A stretch of 64,000 nt of DNA from an uncultured Stenotrophomonas sp. (GCA_900078405.1 FLTS01000001.1:2708501-2772500), one strand, 5' to 3'. Shown: positions 33,587 to 43,312, numbered from the stretch's first letter. The notes: a model not told the origin generated them from the letters alone. Translations and numbers: made by a program.

Positions 33587-35329
33587 ATGAGCAATGGCAA
33601 GCAAAAACTCGAACTTACCTGGGTCGGCAAGGACAAGCGCCCCAAGCTGGAACCGCGCATTCTGCTGGAGGATTCGTCGCTGTCCCATCACGCCGCGCAT
33701 CGTGTGACGGAGGGCGACATCTTCGACAACCGGCTGATCTTCGGGGACAACCTGTTGGCGTTGAAGGCGCTGGAGCAGGAGTTTGCTGGCAAGGTGAAGT
33801 GCGTTTTCATTGATCCGCCGTACAACACGGGTAGCGCGTTCACGCATTACGACGATGGGCTGGAGCATTCGATCTGGCTGGGGTTGATGCGTGACCGTCT
33901 GGAAATCATCAGGCGGTTGCTGTCGGACGATGGCTCGTTGTGGATCACGATTGATGACAATGAGGCGCACTATCTGAAAGTGTTGTGCGATGAAATTTTT
34001 GGGCGCCTTTGCTTTATTGCTGACATAGCGTGGAAGCGTCGAGATGGGGCACCGAATGATCGCAAGATTGGCTCAACCTATGATCACGTTCTTGTTTATG
34101 CAAAAACTCGCAATGGCTCCGCAAAGAAAACCGTAGCCGAAGATTCTTTCAATTTAATGGAGCGAACTGAAAAGGCGAATTCACAATATCAAGCTTATGA
34201 TGAGCCGTTTGGCATAGACCCGCGCGGCCCATTCCGCAAAGTGGACAGCACAGGTAACGCCAAAGGTGGACGGTATGTCGAAAGCCTGTTCTATGCTGTA
34301 AAAAATCCATTCACGGGCGAGGAAGTGTGGCCACGCAAGGGGCGCTGCTGGGTTTATAAGAAAGAAGAAATGGAGGCAATGATCGAAGATCGGCGTTTTT
34401 TCTGGGGAAAAGATGGGAAAGCATCAACGCCAATGCGAAAGCTTTTCAAATCAGAAGCAAAACCCGGCATGTCCTCGCCTACCATTTGGGATGATGTCGG
34501 CTTGAATCAACATGCAGCACGCGAAATCGAATTGCTATTCGGAGAAAAAGCGTCATTTGAAACGCCGAAGCCAGAAGGACTGATGCGGCGCATCGTTCAT
34601 ATGGCAACCAACCCCGGCGATCTCGTCTTGGATTCCTTCGCCGGCTCCGGCACCACTGGCGCAGTCGCTCACAAAATGGGCCGCCGCTGGATCATGGTCG
34701 AGCTGGGTGAACACATCCACACGCACATCATCCCGCGCCTTAAAAAAGTGATTGACGGGCAGGACAAGGGCGGCGTGACCGAAAGCACCGGCTGGCAAGG
34801 TGGCGGCGGCTTCCGTTACTACAAGCTCGCGCCCAGCCTGATCGTCAATGACCGCTGGGGCAACCCGGTCATCAATCCGGACTACAACGCTACGCAACTG
34901 GCCGAAGCCCTGTGCAAGCTGGAAGGCTTCACCTACGCGCCCTCGGAAACCCGGTGGTGGCAGCATGGCCATTCCAGCGAACACGATTTCCTGTACGTCA
35001 CCACGCAGAACCTGAGCGCCGAACAGTTGCAGGCGTTGAGCGATGACGTAGGCAGCGACAACAGCCTGCTCATCATGTGCTCGGCCTTCCATGGCGTCTC
35101 TGCCGCCAAGGCGGTGGAACGCTGGCCGAACCTGACCGTCAAGAAAATTCCCAAGGCCGTGCTGGCCCACTGCGAATGGGGCCACGACGATTACAGCCTG
35201 AACGTGGCGAACTTGCCGGTGGCGCAGCCAGAGGCCCCCTTGCTCAAGCCTTCTCTTTCCGGCGGAAAAGCGCAGAAAGCAAAGGCGGCATCCGGGCCTG
35301 ATTTGTTCGGCAATGAGGAGGATGCGTGA
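33587..35329 (+). CDS. Type III-like DNA adenine methyltransferase (Mod)
   Basis: The 580-residue N6-adenine methyltransferase is of the beta (permuted) class: catalytic DPPYNTG (76-82) precedes the SAM-binding FAGSGTTG (351-358). A target-recognition region lies between them (about 150-320), and a long C-terminal domain follows. In type III systems Mod sets sequence specificity and protects host DNA, with Res as cutter. Res is encoded two genes downstream, with rhuM between. It starts 6 bp after the ATPase stop. Confidence 0.93.
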   Translation: MSNGKQKLELTWVGKDKRPKLEPRILLEDSSLSHHAAHRVTEGDIFDNRLIFGDNLLALKALEQEFAGKVKCVFIDPPYNTGSAFTHYDDGLEHSIWLGLMRDRLEIIRRLLSDDGSLWITIDDNEAHYLKVLCDEIFGRLCFIADIAWKRRDGAPNDRKIGSTYDHVLVYAKTRNGSAKKTVAEDSFNLMERTEKANSQYQAYDEPFGIDPRGPFRKVDSTGNAKGGRYVESLFYAVKNPFTGEEVWPRKGRCWVYKKEEMEAMIEDRRFFWGKDGKASTPMRKLFKSEAKPGMSSPTIWDDVGLNQHAAREIELLFGEKASFETPKPEGLMRRIVHMATNPGDLVLDSFAGSGTTGAVAHKMGRRWIMVELGEHIHTHIIPRLKKVIDGQDKGGVTESTGWQGGGGFRYYKLAPSLIVNDRWGNPVINPDYNATQLAEALCKLEGFTYAPSETRWWQHGHSSEHDFLYVTTQNLSAEQLQALSDDVGSDNSLLIMCSAFHGVSAAKAVERWPNLTVKKIPKAVLAHCEWGHDDYSLNVANLPVAQPEAPLLKPSLSGGKAQKAKAASGPDLFGNEEDA

Positions 35330-36372
35330 TGGCGAAGAGGAAGAAGGAGGTTTCCCTTGTTCGCTCCTCGGCAGCGGAGTATCTGACCTTTGTGGCCGCC
35401 AGCGGCAATGGCGGCGTGGAGGCGGTGTATGCCGATGAGAACGTCTGGCTGACGCAGAAAATGATGGCGGCGCTCTACGACGTGGAGATTCCGACCATCA
35501 ACTATCACCTGAAGAAAGTGTTTTCCGACAGCGAACTGCAGGAAGATTCAGTTATTAGAAATTTTCTAACAACTGCCGCCGATGGAAAAAACTACGACAC
35601 CAAGCACTACAGCTTGGCGGCCATCATTGCCGTTGGCTACAAGGTCAATTCCGAGCGGGCGGTGCAGTTCCGCAAGTGGGCCACGGGCATTGTCGAGGAG
35701 TTTGCCATCAAGGGCTGGGCCATGGATGTGGAGCGCCTGAAGCAAGGCGGCTCGATCCTGTCCGAGCAGTATTTCGAGGAGCAGCTCCAGCGTGTCCGCG
35801 AGATACGCCTTTCGGAACGCAAGTTCTATCAGAAGATTACCGACATTTACGCCACCGCCATCGACTATGACGTGACGGCACAGGCAACCAAGCGGTTCTT
35901 TGCCACCGTGCAAAACAAACTGCACTGGGCCATTCATGGGCAGACGGCGGCAGAAGTGATCGTTGCACGCGCCGATGCGGACAAAACCAGCATGGGGCTG
36001 ACATCGTGGAAAGACGCTCCGCGCGGGAAAATCCAGAAATACGATGTGGTCGTTGCCAAGAACTACCTCACGGAGGATGAACTGGCGCAGCTTTCCCGGC
36101 TGGTGAACGCCTATCTGGATGTGGCCGAGGACATGGCAAAACGCAAGCTCCCCATGACCATGCAGGATTGGGAAATCCGCTTGAACCGCTTCATTGAGGC
36201 CACTGACCGCGGAGTCTTGCAGGATGCCGGTCGTGTGACGGCTGAAATCGCCAGGGCGCACGCCGAAAGCGAATTCGAGAAATACCGCATCGTGCAGGAT
36301 CGGCTTTTTCAGAGCGATTTTGACCGCTTGATACTGCAAGTCGCAGACGAAAACAACGAGGAAGGCGCATGA
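35329..36372 (+). CDS. rhuM: RhuM family protein
   Basis: The 347-residue protein has the RhuM signature: VWLTQKMMAALYDVEIPTIN, HLKKVFSDSELQEDSVIRNF, KHYSLAAIIAVGYKVNSERA and FRKWATGIVEEF. RhuM was first noted in a Salmonella pathogenicity island; its biochemical role is unknown, but it resembles phage Bro/antirepressor-type DNA-binding N-termini. ATG 35329 overlaps the methyltransferase stop (TGATG), and its own stop overlaps the Res start (ATGA), so it is an integral part of the operon. Confidence 0.9.
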   Translation: MAKRKKEVSLVRSSAAEYLTFVAASGNGGVEAVYADENVWLTQKMMAALYDVEIPTINYHLKKVFSDSELQEDSVIRNFLTTAADGKNYDTKHYSLAAIIAVGYKVNSERAVQFRKWATGIVEEFAIKGWAMDVERLKQGGSILSEQYFEEQLQRVREIRLSERKFYQKITDIYATAIDYDVTAQATKRFFATVQNKLHWAIHGQTAAEVIVARADADKTSMGLTSWKDAPRGKIQKYDVVVAKNYLTEDELAQLSRLVNAYLDVAEDMAKRKLPMTMQDWEIRLNRFIEATDRGVLQDAGRVTAEIARAHAESEFEKYRIVQDRLFQSDFDRLILQVADENNEEGA

Positions 36373-39089
36373 ACGCCCGCGTGCAACATCACGTCGCCGG
36401 GCGCCTGTCGTTGCGCCCACCGCAGGCCGAGTCGCTGGCGAAGTTGAAAACGGCGCTGGACAGTGCGCCCGAGATGTTGGAGCAGGAACGGGACGTATCC
36501 GCCGTTCTGTCCACGTTGAAGGCGCAGTTCGCCACGCTGGAAGATTTCGAGCGCGAGTTCCCTTCGCTGTGCTTCGCACTGGCAACCGGCGTGGGCAAGA
36601 CGCGGTTGATGGGTGCGTTCATCACCTATCTGCATCTGGCGCACGGCATCAACAACTTCTTCGTGCTCGCACCGAACCTGACCATCTACAACAAGCTGAT
36701 CGCCGATTTCACGCCGAACACGCCGAAATACGTGTTCAAGGGCATCAGTGAGTTCGCCATCAATGCCCCGCGCGTCATCACCGGCGACAACTACGATCAA
36801 TCGGGTCTGGACATCACCAGCGACTTGTTCGGTGAAGTACGCATCAACATCTTCAATATTTCCAAAATCAACTCCGAGGTGCGTGGTGGCAAGGAGCCGC
36901 GCATCAAGCGCATGCGGGAGGTCTTGGGCGACAGCTATTTCAACCACCTGGCAAACCTGCCCGACCTTGTGTTGCTGATGGACGAATCGCACCGTTACCG
37001 CGCCAGCGCGGGTGTGCGCTCCATCAACGAGTTGAAGCCATTGTTCGGTTTGGAACTGACCGCTACGCCGTTCGTGGAATCCGCCCGTGGGCCGATGCCG
37101 TTCAAGAACGTGGTGATGGATTACCCACTGGCGCGGGCAATGGCCGATGGCTTCGTCAAGGAACCTGCCGTTGTCACCCAGCGCAATTTTGATCCGAAAG
37201 CGCATACACCGGAAGCCCAGGAAAAGATCAAGCTGGAAGACGGCGTACGCCTGCACGAAACCACCAAGGTCGAACTGCTCACCTATGCCCGCGAGAACGG
37301 CGTAAAGCAGGTCAAGCCCTTCATGCTGGTGATTGCACGCGATACCACACACGCAGCTGCGCTGCTTTCCCTGCTCGAATCCGATGCGTTCTACGAAGGC
37401 CGTTACAAGGGCAAGGTGATTCAGGTCGATTCCAGCCGTTCCGGTGCGGAAGAGGAGGCAATGATTGCCCGCCTGCTGGCCGTGGAAAGCGTGGACGAAC
37501 CGACTGAAATCGTCATCCACGTCAACATGCTCAAGGAAGGTTGGGATGTCACCAACCTTTACACCATCGTCCCGTTGCGCGCCGCCAATGCGCGCACGCT
37601 GGTGGAGCAATCCATCGGTCGCGGCCTGCGCCTGCCTTATGGCAAGCGCACCGGTGTGGAAGCGGTGGATCGGCTGAACATCGTCGCCCACGACAAGTTT
37701 CAGGAAATCATCGACGACTCGCGCAAGGGCGATTCGCCGATCAAGCTCAAGCAGCTCATCCTCGATGCGCCCGATGAGGACGACAGGAAAGCCAGCGTGC
37801 AGGTGCCTTCCGGTGTGGAGGATCGGCTGGGCCTGAATGCCTTGCCGCAGCCTGATTCGGCCACTGTCGTGCGAGAACCGGGGGTGGCATATATGCCTGC
37901 GCCCGCATTGACCACCGATGCGGAGAAGGCCGTGGCGCGCGCCACGCTGGAGGCCATCAAGGAACTGGAAACCGAAAGGGAGCTGGTTCCGAACAGCGTT
38001 GCCCTGACCAAGCCGGAAGTGCAGAAGAAGCTGGTCGAGAAGGTCGAAGAGAAGCTGAAGTCAAAGCAAGGGGATTTGCTGGGCGGAGCGGATCCGAATG
38101 CCGCGCCGGTCGATGTTGCCTCCATCGTCGAAACTACGTCGAAGATCGTGGTGGAAGGCACCATCGACATTCCGCGCATCGCCGTCGTCCCCACGGGCGA
38201 AGTGACGACCGGCTTTCATCCGTTCACGCTGGATGTCAGCCAACTCCACCTGCAACCCGGCCAGCGCGAAATCCTCATCCATAACCTGCATACCGACGGA
38301 CAGACCACGCTTGCAGCGGATGTCGGCCTGACCGAAAAGCGGCCCGAAGACTATGTCGTCCACGCTCTCGTCAACTTCGACGACATCGACTATTTCACCC
38401 AGGCCGAACTGTTGTACGACCTGGCCGGCCAGATGGTGAGGCACCTGCAAGGCTATCTGTCCGAATCGGAAGTGATCGAAGTACTGGACAGGCATCGTGA
38501 ACTGATTGCGCGGGAAATCCACGCGCAGATGCAGGCCCATTTCTGGGAGCAGGCCACTGGCTACGACGTGCAGGTCAGCCGGGGGTTTACCGAACTCAAG
38601 CCCTGCAACTACACGACCACTGCGGGCCGGCTGCCGCTTCATTACAAGGACGGCGGCTTCGAACTCGGCAAGATCAAGCAATATCTGTTCGGCGGATTTT
38701 CCAAGTGCCTGTACCCGCTCCAGCGGTTCGACTCCGACTCGGAGCGTCGTTTCTCCATCATCCTGGAGCGCGATGCAGTGCGATGGTTCAAGCCCGCCAA
38801 GGGCCAGTTCCAGATGTATTACAAGCTGGGCAGCGAGCAGCCGGAATACATCCCCGACTTCGTGGCGGAAACCGACGCTGCAATCCTGATGGCGGAGACC
38901 AAGAAAAAGGACGACATCCCGACAGAAGAAGTGCAAGCCAAAGCGGAAGCCGCCGTGCGCTGGTGCAAGCATGCGTCCGACTACGCCATGAGCATGGGCG
39001 GGAAGCCGTGGAAATATCTGCTCATTCCGCACAATGAAATCACGGAAGACAAGGCGCTGACTGACTATCTTCGCTTCGAGAAGAAATAG
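36369..39089 (+). CDS. Type III restriction enzyme Res subunit
   Basis: The 906-residue SF2 helicase-nuclease has Walker A ATGVGKT (72-78), DESH box (205-208), LTATPF, NMLKEGWDVTNLYTIVPLRA and EQSIGRGLRLPYGKR (motif VI). A C-terminal PD-(D/E)xK nuclease is visible as PDF at 829-831 and ETK at 843-845. It needs Mod for DNA recognition and ATP for translocation or switching before cutting. It is the last gene of the seven-gene island; hemY reads toward it from the other side after 55 bp. Confidence 0.93.
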   Translation: MNARVQHHVAGRLSLRPPQAESLAKLKTALDSAPEMLEQERDVSAVLSTLKAQFATLEDFEREFPSLCFALATGVGKTRLMGAFITYLHLAHGINNFFVLAPNLTIYNKLIADFTPNTPKYVFKGISEFAINAPRVITGDNYDQSGLDITSDLFGEVRINIFNISKINSEVRGGKEPRIKRMREVLGDSYFNHLANLPDLVLLMDESHRYRASAGVRSINELKPLFGLELTATPFVESARGPMPFKNVVMDYPLARAMADGFVKEPAVVTQRNFDPKAHTPEAQEKIKLEDGVRLHETTKVELLTYARENGVKQVKPFMLVIARDTTHAAALLSLLESDAFYEGRYKGKVIQVDSSRSGAEEEAMIARLLAVESVDEPTEIVIHVNMLKEGWDVTNLYTIVPLRAANARTLVEQSIGRGLRLPYGKRTGVEAVDRLNIVAHDKFQEIIDDSRKGDSPIKLKQLILDAPDEDDRKASVQVPSGVEDRLGLNALPQPDSATVVREPGVAYMPAPALTTDAEKAVARATLEAIKELETERELVPNSVALTKPEVQKKLVEKVEEKLKSKQGDLLGGADPNAAPVDVASIVETTSKIVVEGTIDIPRIAVVPTGEVTTGFHPFTLDVSQLHLQPGQREILIHNLHTDGQTTLAADVGLTEKRPEDYVVHALVNFDDIDYFTQAELLYDLAGQMVRHLQGYLSESEVIEVLDRHRELIAREIHAQMQAHFWEQATGYDVQVSRGFTELKPCNYTTTAGRLPLHYKDGGFELGKIKQYLFGGFSKCLYPLQRFDSDSERRFSIILERDAVRWFKPAKGQFQMYYKLGSEQPEYIPDFVAETDAAILMAETKKKDDIPTEEVQAKAEAAVRWCKHASDYAMSMGGKPWKYLLIPHNEITEDKALTDYLRFEKK

Positions 39090-39144
39090 CTGGCAGATTG
39101 AAGACAGCCGGATGCGATGAATTTCCGAAGCGGTGTGCCTTGGC

Positions 39145-40407
39145 TCATCCCGGCAACCGCGGGAACCCATGCGCGTCGCGTTCCTCCGCCACCGCCTGGT
39201 CCTGTATCTGCTGGCGCAGGTCGCGGCGTTGCAGCGGTTGCGGTGCCTGTCCGCGACGCTGGCGCAGGGCGTTGAGCAGGCACTGCCGGGCCAGCGCGTC
39301 CTCGCCGTTGGCGGCGAGGCCTTCGCCGAGTTCCTCCCATGCTTCGGCGCCCGCGCCCTGGGCGATGGCGCGGTGCAGGAAGTCCTCGGCCTGCGGCCAT
39401 TGCCCCTGGCCGCGGGCCAGCCGTGACAGGGTCAGCAGCAGCGCCGGGCTGGACGGGTGGGTCTGCAGCCAGCGTTGCGCGCTGGCGCGGCGGGAGTCGA
39501 GTTTTTCCACCGGCAGTTCGCCGTACAGCGCGATCAGGCTTTCGTCCCAGCGGCCGTCCAGCGCCTGCTCGATGCAGTGCAGGGCGGCATCGTTCCAGTT
39601 CAGCGCGGCCGCGCGGCGGGCATAGTGCGCGATGGCCGTGGGCGTGGCGCGCAGCGGCTTGGGCAGCACTTCCCAGCGGCTGGCGAGGCTGTTGACGTCG
39701 CCGGCCTCGTCCAGCATCTGCAGGGCGAGCCGGGTTTCCAGCGCGGCCAGCGCATCGGCCGGTAGTGCCTGCTGCTGGCGCAGTGCGCCGAGCTGGCCGT
39801 AGGCCTCTTCGGCACGACCGGCGGCGGCCAGCGCTTCGGTGCGCAGGTACAGGGCGCGCGGCGGCAGCGGCTGGATCGCAGGCAGGTCGAGCGCGTCGAT
39901 GGCCTCCTGCGGGCGCTGCTGCTGCAACCAGCGCTCGGCGCTGTGCAGGGCGTGCAGGGGGGCGTCCACTTCGCCCAGCTGTTGCAGGTACTGGCCGGCG
40001 CCGGCGGTGTCGCCGCGTGCCTCGGCCGCGCGCATCGCCGCGACCAGGGCGATCGGCCGCGCCTGTTCTTCGCCGGCGGCGCTTTGCAGCAGTTTTCCGG
40101 CACGCTGCCACTGGCCGTTGTCCAGGGCCTGCAGGCCGTCGATCAGGCGCGCGCGGCCCTGCTTGCGGCGGTAGCGCGCCCAGCTGCGGAACGGCGCGCT
40201 GAGCAGCAGCCACGCCAGCCACAGCAGCAGGCCGGCGATCAGCAGCGCCAGCGCGGCCTGCGGCAGCGTGGCGATGTAGTCGTTGCCGCCGGCGCGCACG
40301 ATCACCTCGCCGATGTCGCGGACCGATTCATGCCCCAGCCACTGCGCACCGGCGATGCCGATGGCGGCGACCAGCAGCGCGACCAGCAGTGAACGGAATG
40401 CCTTCAT
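39145..40407 (-). CDS. hemY: HemY family protein of the heme biosynthesis locus
   Basis: The 420-residue inner-membrane protein has two N-terminal TM helices (SLLVALLVAAIGIAGA; ALALLIAGLLLWLAWLLL) and a long TPR-like cytosolic region (HSAERWLQQQRPQEAIDAL, WPQAEDFLHRAIAQGAGAEA). This is the gammaproteobacterial HemY tied to heme synthesis, distinct from protoporphyrinogen oxidase HemY of Bacillus. The ATGA overlap with hemX confirms the hemD-hemX-hemY order. The exact biochemical role is unclear. Confidence 0.92.
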   Translation of the reverse strand: MKAFRSLLVALLVAAIGIAGAQWLGHESVRDIGEVIVRAGGNDYIATLPQAALALLIAGLLLWLAWLLLSAPFRSWARYRRKQGRARLIDGLQALDNGQWQRAGKLLQSAAGEEQARPIALVAAMRAAEARGDTAGAGQYLQQLGEVDAPLHALHSAERWLQQQRPQEAIDALDLPAIQPLPPRALYLRTEALAAAGRAEEAYGQLGALRQQQALPADALAALETRLALQMLDEAGDVNSLASRWEVLPKPLRATPTAIAHYARRAAALNWNDAALHCIEQALDGRWDESLIALYGELPVEKLDSRRASAQRWLQTHPSSPALLLTLSRLARGQGQWPQAEDFLHRAIAQGAGAEAWEELGEGLAANGEDALARQCLLNALRQRRGQAPQPLQRRDLRQQIQDQAVAEERDAHGFPRLPG

Positions 40408-41384
40408 GGTGCCTCCTTCGCCTCGCGCATGCCGCGCAGTTGCTGCAGGGTGCTGCCCAGTTCAGGTGCGGCGATCTGCAGGTCGGCCTTGCCCAGTTCG
40501 TCCAGCAGCTGCCGTTGCTGCTGGCGCTGCGGAGTGTCCGGCCACAGCCGCAGCAGCCAGGCGTCCATGCGTTGCAGGGCCTGTTGCCAGGCGCCGGCAT
40601 CGCCGCGCTCCAGCGCGGCGCGGGCCAGGCTCAGTTCGATCTGCAGGGCGTCGTGGGCGGCGATGCGCTCGGAACGGGCGGCCAGTACCTGCGGGTCGGC
40701 CGGGCGGATCTGCACCAGCGGCGACAGCATCTGCTGCCACCACGGTTGTTTGTCCGCGGGCGCCGCCTGCGGTTGCTCGGGCAGGGTGTCCAGTGCGGCG
40801 GCCCATTGTGTGAGTTGCTCCGCGCTGCGCGCACGGACGCCGGGGCCGAGCGCGTCGAGCGCGTTGCGCTCCTGCATCAGCGCCTGGCGCAGGTTGAGGT
40901 AACGGGGGCCGTCGAGGTCCTCCATCACCCCGGCGGCCAATGCATACAGCCGGCGCGCGCCATCGAGGTCGGCGGCGTAGACGAGGCGCTGCCGGGCCTG
41001 GACGAGCAGCAGCTCGGCCTCCTCGCGGCGCACGGCCTGGGTGCCTTCGCGCGAGTTGTCGGCAAGCCGGGCGAGGTTTTCCTCCAGCAGCGCGCTGCGC
41101 TGGCCGAGGCCGAGCACTTCGTCGCGCAGCACGCGGTTGGTGCTGGCCGCATCCTGCACGCCGCGCGCGGTGGCGCGCTGGTCGCGGCGCAGGTCTTCCA
41201 CCGTCTTCTGCAGGTCGGCCAGCTGCCGGGCGGTGGTGGCGCGGGCCTGTTCGTCCTGCCGCTGCTCGGCCTGCCAGCCGCGCCAGAAGAACCAGCCGGC
41301 GGCGGTTGCGGCCAGCACCACCAGTATGGCGGCGAGCCAGCGCAGCGGAAGGCGGCGCGGTGGGGTGGGGGAGTCGTCGTTCAT
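40404..41384 (-). CDS. hemX: HemX family membrane protein
   Basis: The 326-residue protein has one N-terminal TM helix (WLAAILVVLAATAAGWFFW) followed by a coiled-coil-rich periplasmic or cytosolic domain (LADLQKTVEDLRRDQ). It is often annotated as uroporphyrin-III C-methyltransferase, but it has no methyltransferase fold; the name comes from its position in hemCDXY. Start MNDDSPTP at 41384 precedes the TM helix as in homologues. Function within heme synthesis is unproven. Confidence 0.9.
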   Translation of the reverse strand: MNDDSPTPPRRLPLRWLAAILVVLAATAAGWFFWRGWQAEQRQDEQARATTARQLADLQKTVEDLRRDQRATARGVQDAASTNRVLRDEVLGLGQRSALLEENLARLADNSREGTQAVRREEAELLLVQARQRLVYAADLDGARRLYALAAGVMEDLDGPRYLNLRQALMQERNALDALGPGVRARSAEQLTQWAAALDTLPEQPQAAPADKQPWWQQMLSPLVQIRPADPQVLAARSERIAAHDALQIELSLARAALERGDAGAWQQALQRMDAWLLRLWPDTPQRQQQRQLLDELGKADLQIAAPELGSTLQQLRGMREAKEAP

Positions 41385-41487
41385 GGGGTACGCATCCTTG
41401 GCAGGCATGCCGCGGTGGTGGGCGGCGGCATGCGCTTCAAGCATCGCCCGCGACGCGGCACCGCTGCAAGCCGCAGGCGCGGTGGCT

Positions 41488-42270
41488 TCAGCGGCCGGAA
41501 GGCCGGATTGCAGCGTATGCGGCGGCGGCCAGTTGCGCCGGCAGCGGGCCGGCGGCGACGTGCACGTGGGCGAAGCCATGCGCGGCCGCCAGTGCGCGCA
41601 GCCGTTCGCTGGCGACGACGGCCGGCTGTTGCTGCCAGCGCTGGCGCAGGGTGGGGGGCAGTTGCGGCAACACGCGTTCGAGGGCTTCGCCGCTGCTCAC
41701 TGCCAGCACCGCCGGGCCCGCCAGCGCCTGCAGGCGGGCGAGGGTGGCGGCCGGCAACGCCTGCGGCACGCGTTCGTAGACGTCCACGCGCTGCAGCCGC
41801 GCACCGCGTGCCTGCACCTGCGCGGCGATGACGCCACGGCCGCCGGGGGCGGTGACCAGCGCCACCCGTTTGCCCTGCAGGCCGGCCATCGCCGGCAGCG
41901 CCAGCAGGCCTTCGCTGTCCATCCGTGCCGGCGCCGAGACGTTGCCTGCCCCGTGGCGGCGCAGGACGCGGGCGGTGCCTTCGCCGACCGCGACCAGCGT
42001 GGCGGCTTCCCAGCGCTCCGCCGGCACCAGCCGCATCGCCGCGGTGGCCGCGGCCGGGCTGGTGAACACCAGCAGGTCGCCGGCCAGCGCCTGCAGCAGG
42101 GCATCGCGGGTGGCGTCGTCGTCGTGCAGCCGCAGGCGCCACGGCGAAACCGCCAGCGTGCGCGCGCCGAAACGGGCGGCGGCGTGGCGCAGCGCGGCGT
42201 GCTGGCCGGCGGGGCGCAGGGAGATCAGGTGCCAGGCCGGGGTGGCCGGCGCATAGGCACGGCTGTTCAT
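41488..42270 (-). CDS. hemD: Uroporphyrinogen-III synthase
   Basis: The 260-residue bilobed cytosolic enzyme cyclises hydroxymethylbilane with D-ring inversion. The sequence is poorly conserved in the family, but FTSPAAATAAM, VAVGEGTARVLRRHGAG, VALVTAPGGRGVIAA and VYERVPQALP are typical. It is followed by hemX after a 103-bp gap. An in-frame ATG lies 9 bases upstream (42279). hemC is not adjacent, since a divergent thioesterase gene lies upstream. Confidence 0.88.
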   Translation of the reverse strand: MNSRAYAPATPAWHLISLRPAGQHAALRHAAARFGARTLAVSPWRLRLHDDDATRDALLQALAGDLLVFTSPAAATAAMRLVPAERWEAATLVAVGEGTARVLRRHGAGNVSAPARMDSEGLLALPAMAGLQGKRVALVTAPGGRGVIAAQVQARGARLQRVDVYERVPQALPAATLARLQALAGPAVLAVSSGEALERVLPQLPPTLRQRWQQQPAVVASERLRALAAAHGFAHVHVAAGPLPAQLAAAAYAAIRPSGR

Positions 42271-42329
42271 TCGATGCATTATGCCGGGCGCTTTCCGTTT
42301 CGCGCCCCTTTTCTTTCCCGCCGTCTTCC

Positions 42330-42788
42330 ATGCCCGATACCGCCGACCTCGCCCCGCTGCTGCACGACCTGCAGACCACCCTCGCCGCCATGCCGCCGGT
42401 GGCGGCGATGGGCATCCGCATCGCCGGCTACGACAAGGGCGCGCTGCGCCTGACCGCGCCGGCGGCGGCCAACGTCAACGACAAGGGCAACGCCTTCGGC
42501 GGCAGCCTGGCCTCGGTGATGACCCTGGCCGGCTGGGGGCTGGTGAGCCTGCGGTTGTCGCTGGCCGGGCGCGAGGCCGGGGTCTACGTGGCCGACAGCA
42601 GCATCCGCTACCGGGCGCCGGTCTATGGCGACCTGGAGACCAGCGCGCGCGCGGCGCCGGGCGAGGACTGGGAAGCCTTCCTCGAACAGTTCGACAAGCG
42701 CGGCCGGGCGCGGATGACAATCCGTGCGCAGATCGAAGGCGGCGCCGCTGAGCTGGAAGGGCGCTTCGTCGCGCTGGCGAAGGGCTAG
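42330..42788 (+). CDS. YiiD C-terminal-type hotdog thioesterase
   Basis: The 152-residue single-domain hotdog protein matches the thioesterase domain seen at the C-terminus of YiiD: ANVNDKGNAFGGSLASVMTL, then YVADSSIRYRAPVYGDL. Substrates are unknown, probably acyl-CoA or acyl-ACP. It diverges from hemD and is followed closely by a small secreted-protein gene. Confidence 0.83.
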   Translation: MPDTADLAPLLHDLQTTLAAMPPVAAMGIRIAGYDKGALRLTAPAAANVNDKGNAFGGSLASVMTLAGWGLVSLRLSLAGREAGVYVADSSIRYRAPVYGDLETSARAAPGEDWEAFLEQFDKRGRARMTIRAQIEGGAAELEGRFVALAKG

Positions 42789-42813
42789 GATGGCGGCAGC
42801 TACTGGAGGATTC

Positions 42814-43245
42814 ATGCAACGACGACTTTTCCCCTGCCTGATCGCGCTGTCGCTGCTGCTGTTGGCGACGACCGTGCAGGCCGCCGGCCTGAGCCGGGCC
42901 CAGCGCGCGAAACTGGCCCAGGCCCAGGAGGCCTACGTGGCGGCGGTGCGCTGGAGCGACTTCGAGGCCGCCGAGGGCTTCATCGACCCCGCCTACTGGC
43001 AGGAACACCCGTTGAGCGACCTGCAGCGCGAGCGCTACCGGCAGGTGCAGGTGTCCGGCTACCGCGAGCGTTCCAGCGGCGTCGGCGCCGATGGCACGAT
43101 CGAGCGCCGCATCGAGATGAAGGTGGTCAACCGCAACACCCAGGCCGAGCGCACGGTGATGGTGAACGAACGCTGGCGCTGGGACGCGGAGGGCAAGCGC
43201 TGGTGGCAGGCGCAGGGGCTGCCGGACCTGTGGCAGGGGCAGTAA
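42814..43245 (+). CDS. Small secreted protein of unknown function
   Basis: The 143-residue protein has a clear signal peptide (CLIALSLLLLATTVQAAG) and a soluble domain resembling NTF2-like or DUF-type small periplasmic proteins (AYVAAVRWSDFEAAEGFIDP, then MVNERWRWDAEGKRWW). RBS TGGAGGA sits 6 bases before ATG 42814. It lies between the thioesterase and rhodanese genes on the same strand. No firm family was recognised. Confidence 0.75.
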   Translation: MQRRLFPCLIALSLLLLATTVQAAGLSRAQRAKLAQAQEAYVAAVRWSDFEAAEGFIDPAYWQEHPLSDLQRERYRQVQVSGYRERSSGVGADGTIERRIEMKVVNRNTQAERTVMVNERWRWDAEGKRWWQAQGLPDLWQGQ

Positions 43246-43312
43246 GCCGCGCCGGCCGCCGCCTGGCTGGCTTGTGCGACAATCGCCGCCCGTTTGTCTG
43301 CCCGTGACCCGT

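Noticed and set aside
27975-39089. DISARM or BREX assignment for the island
   Set aside because: No drmA, drmB or drmC and no brxC, pglZ or brxL-like protein is visible; only the SNF2 helicase and a methyltransferase resemble parts of DISARM.
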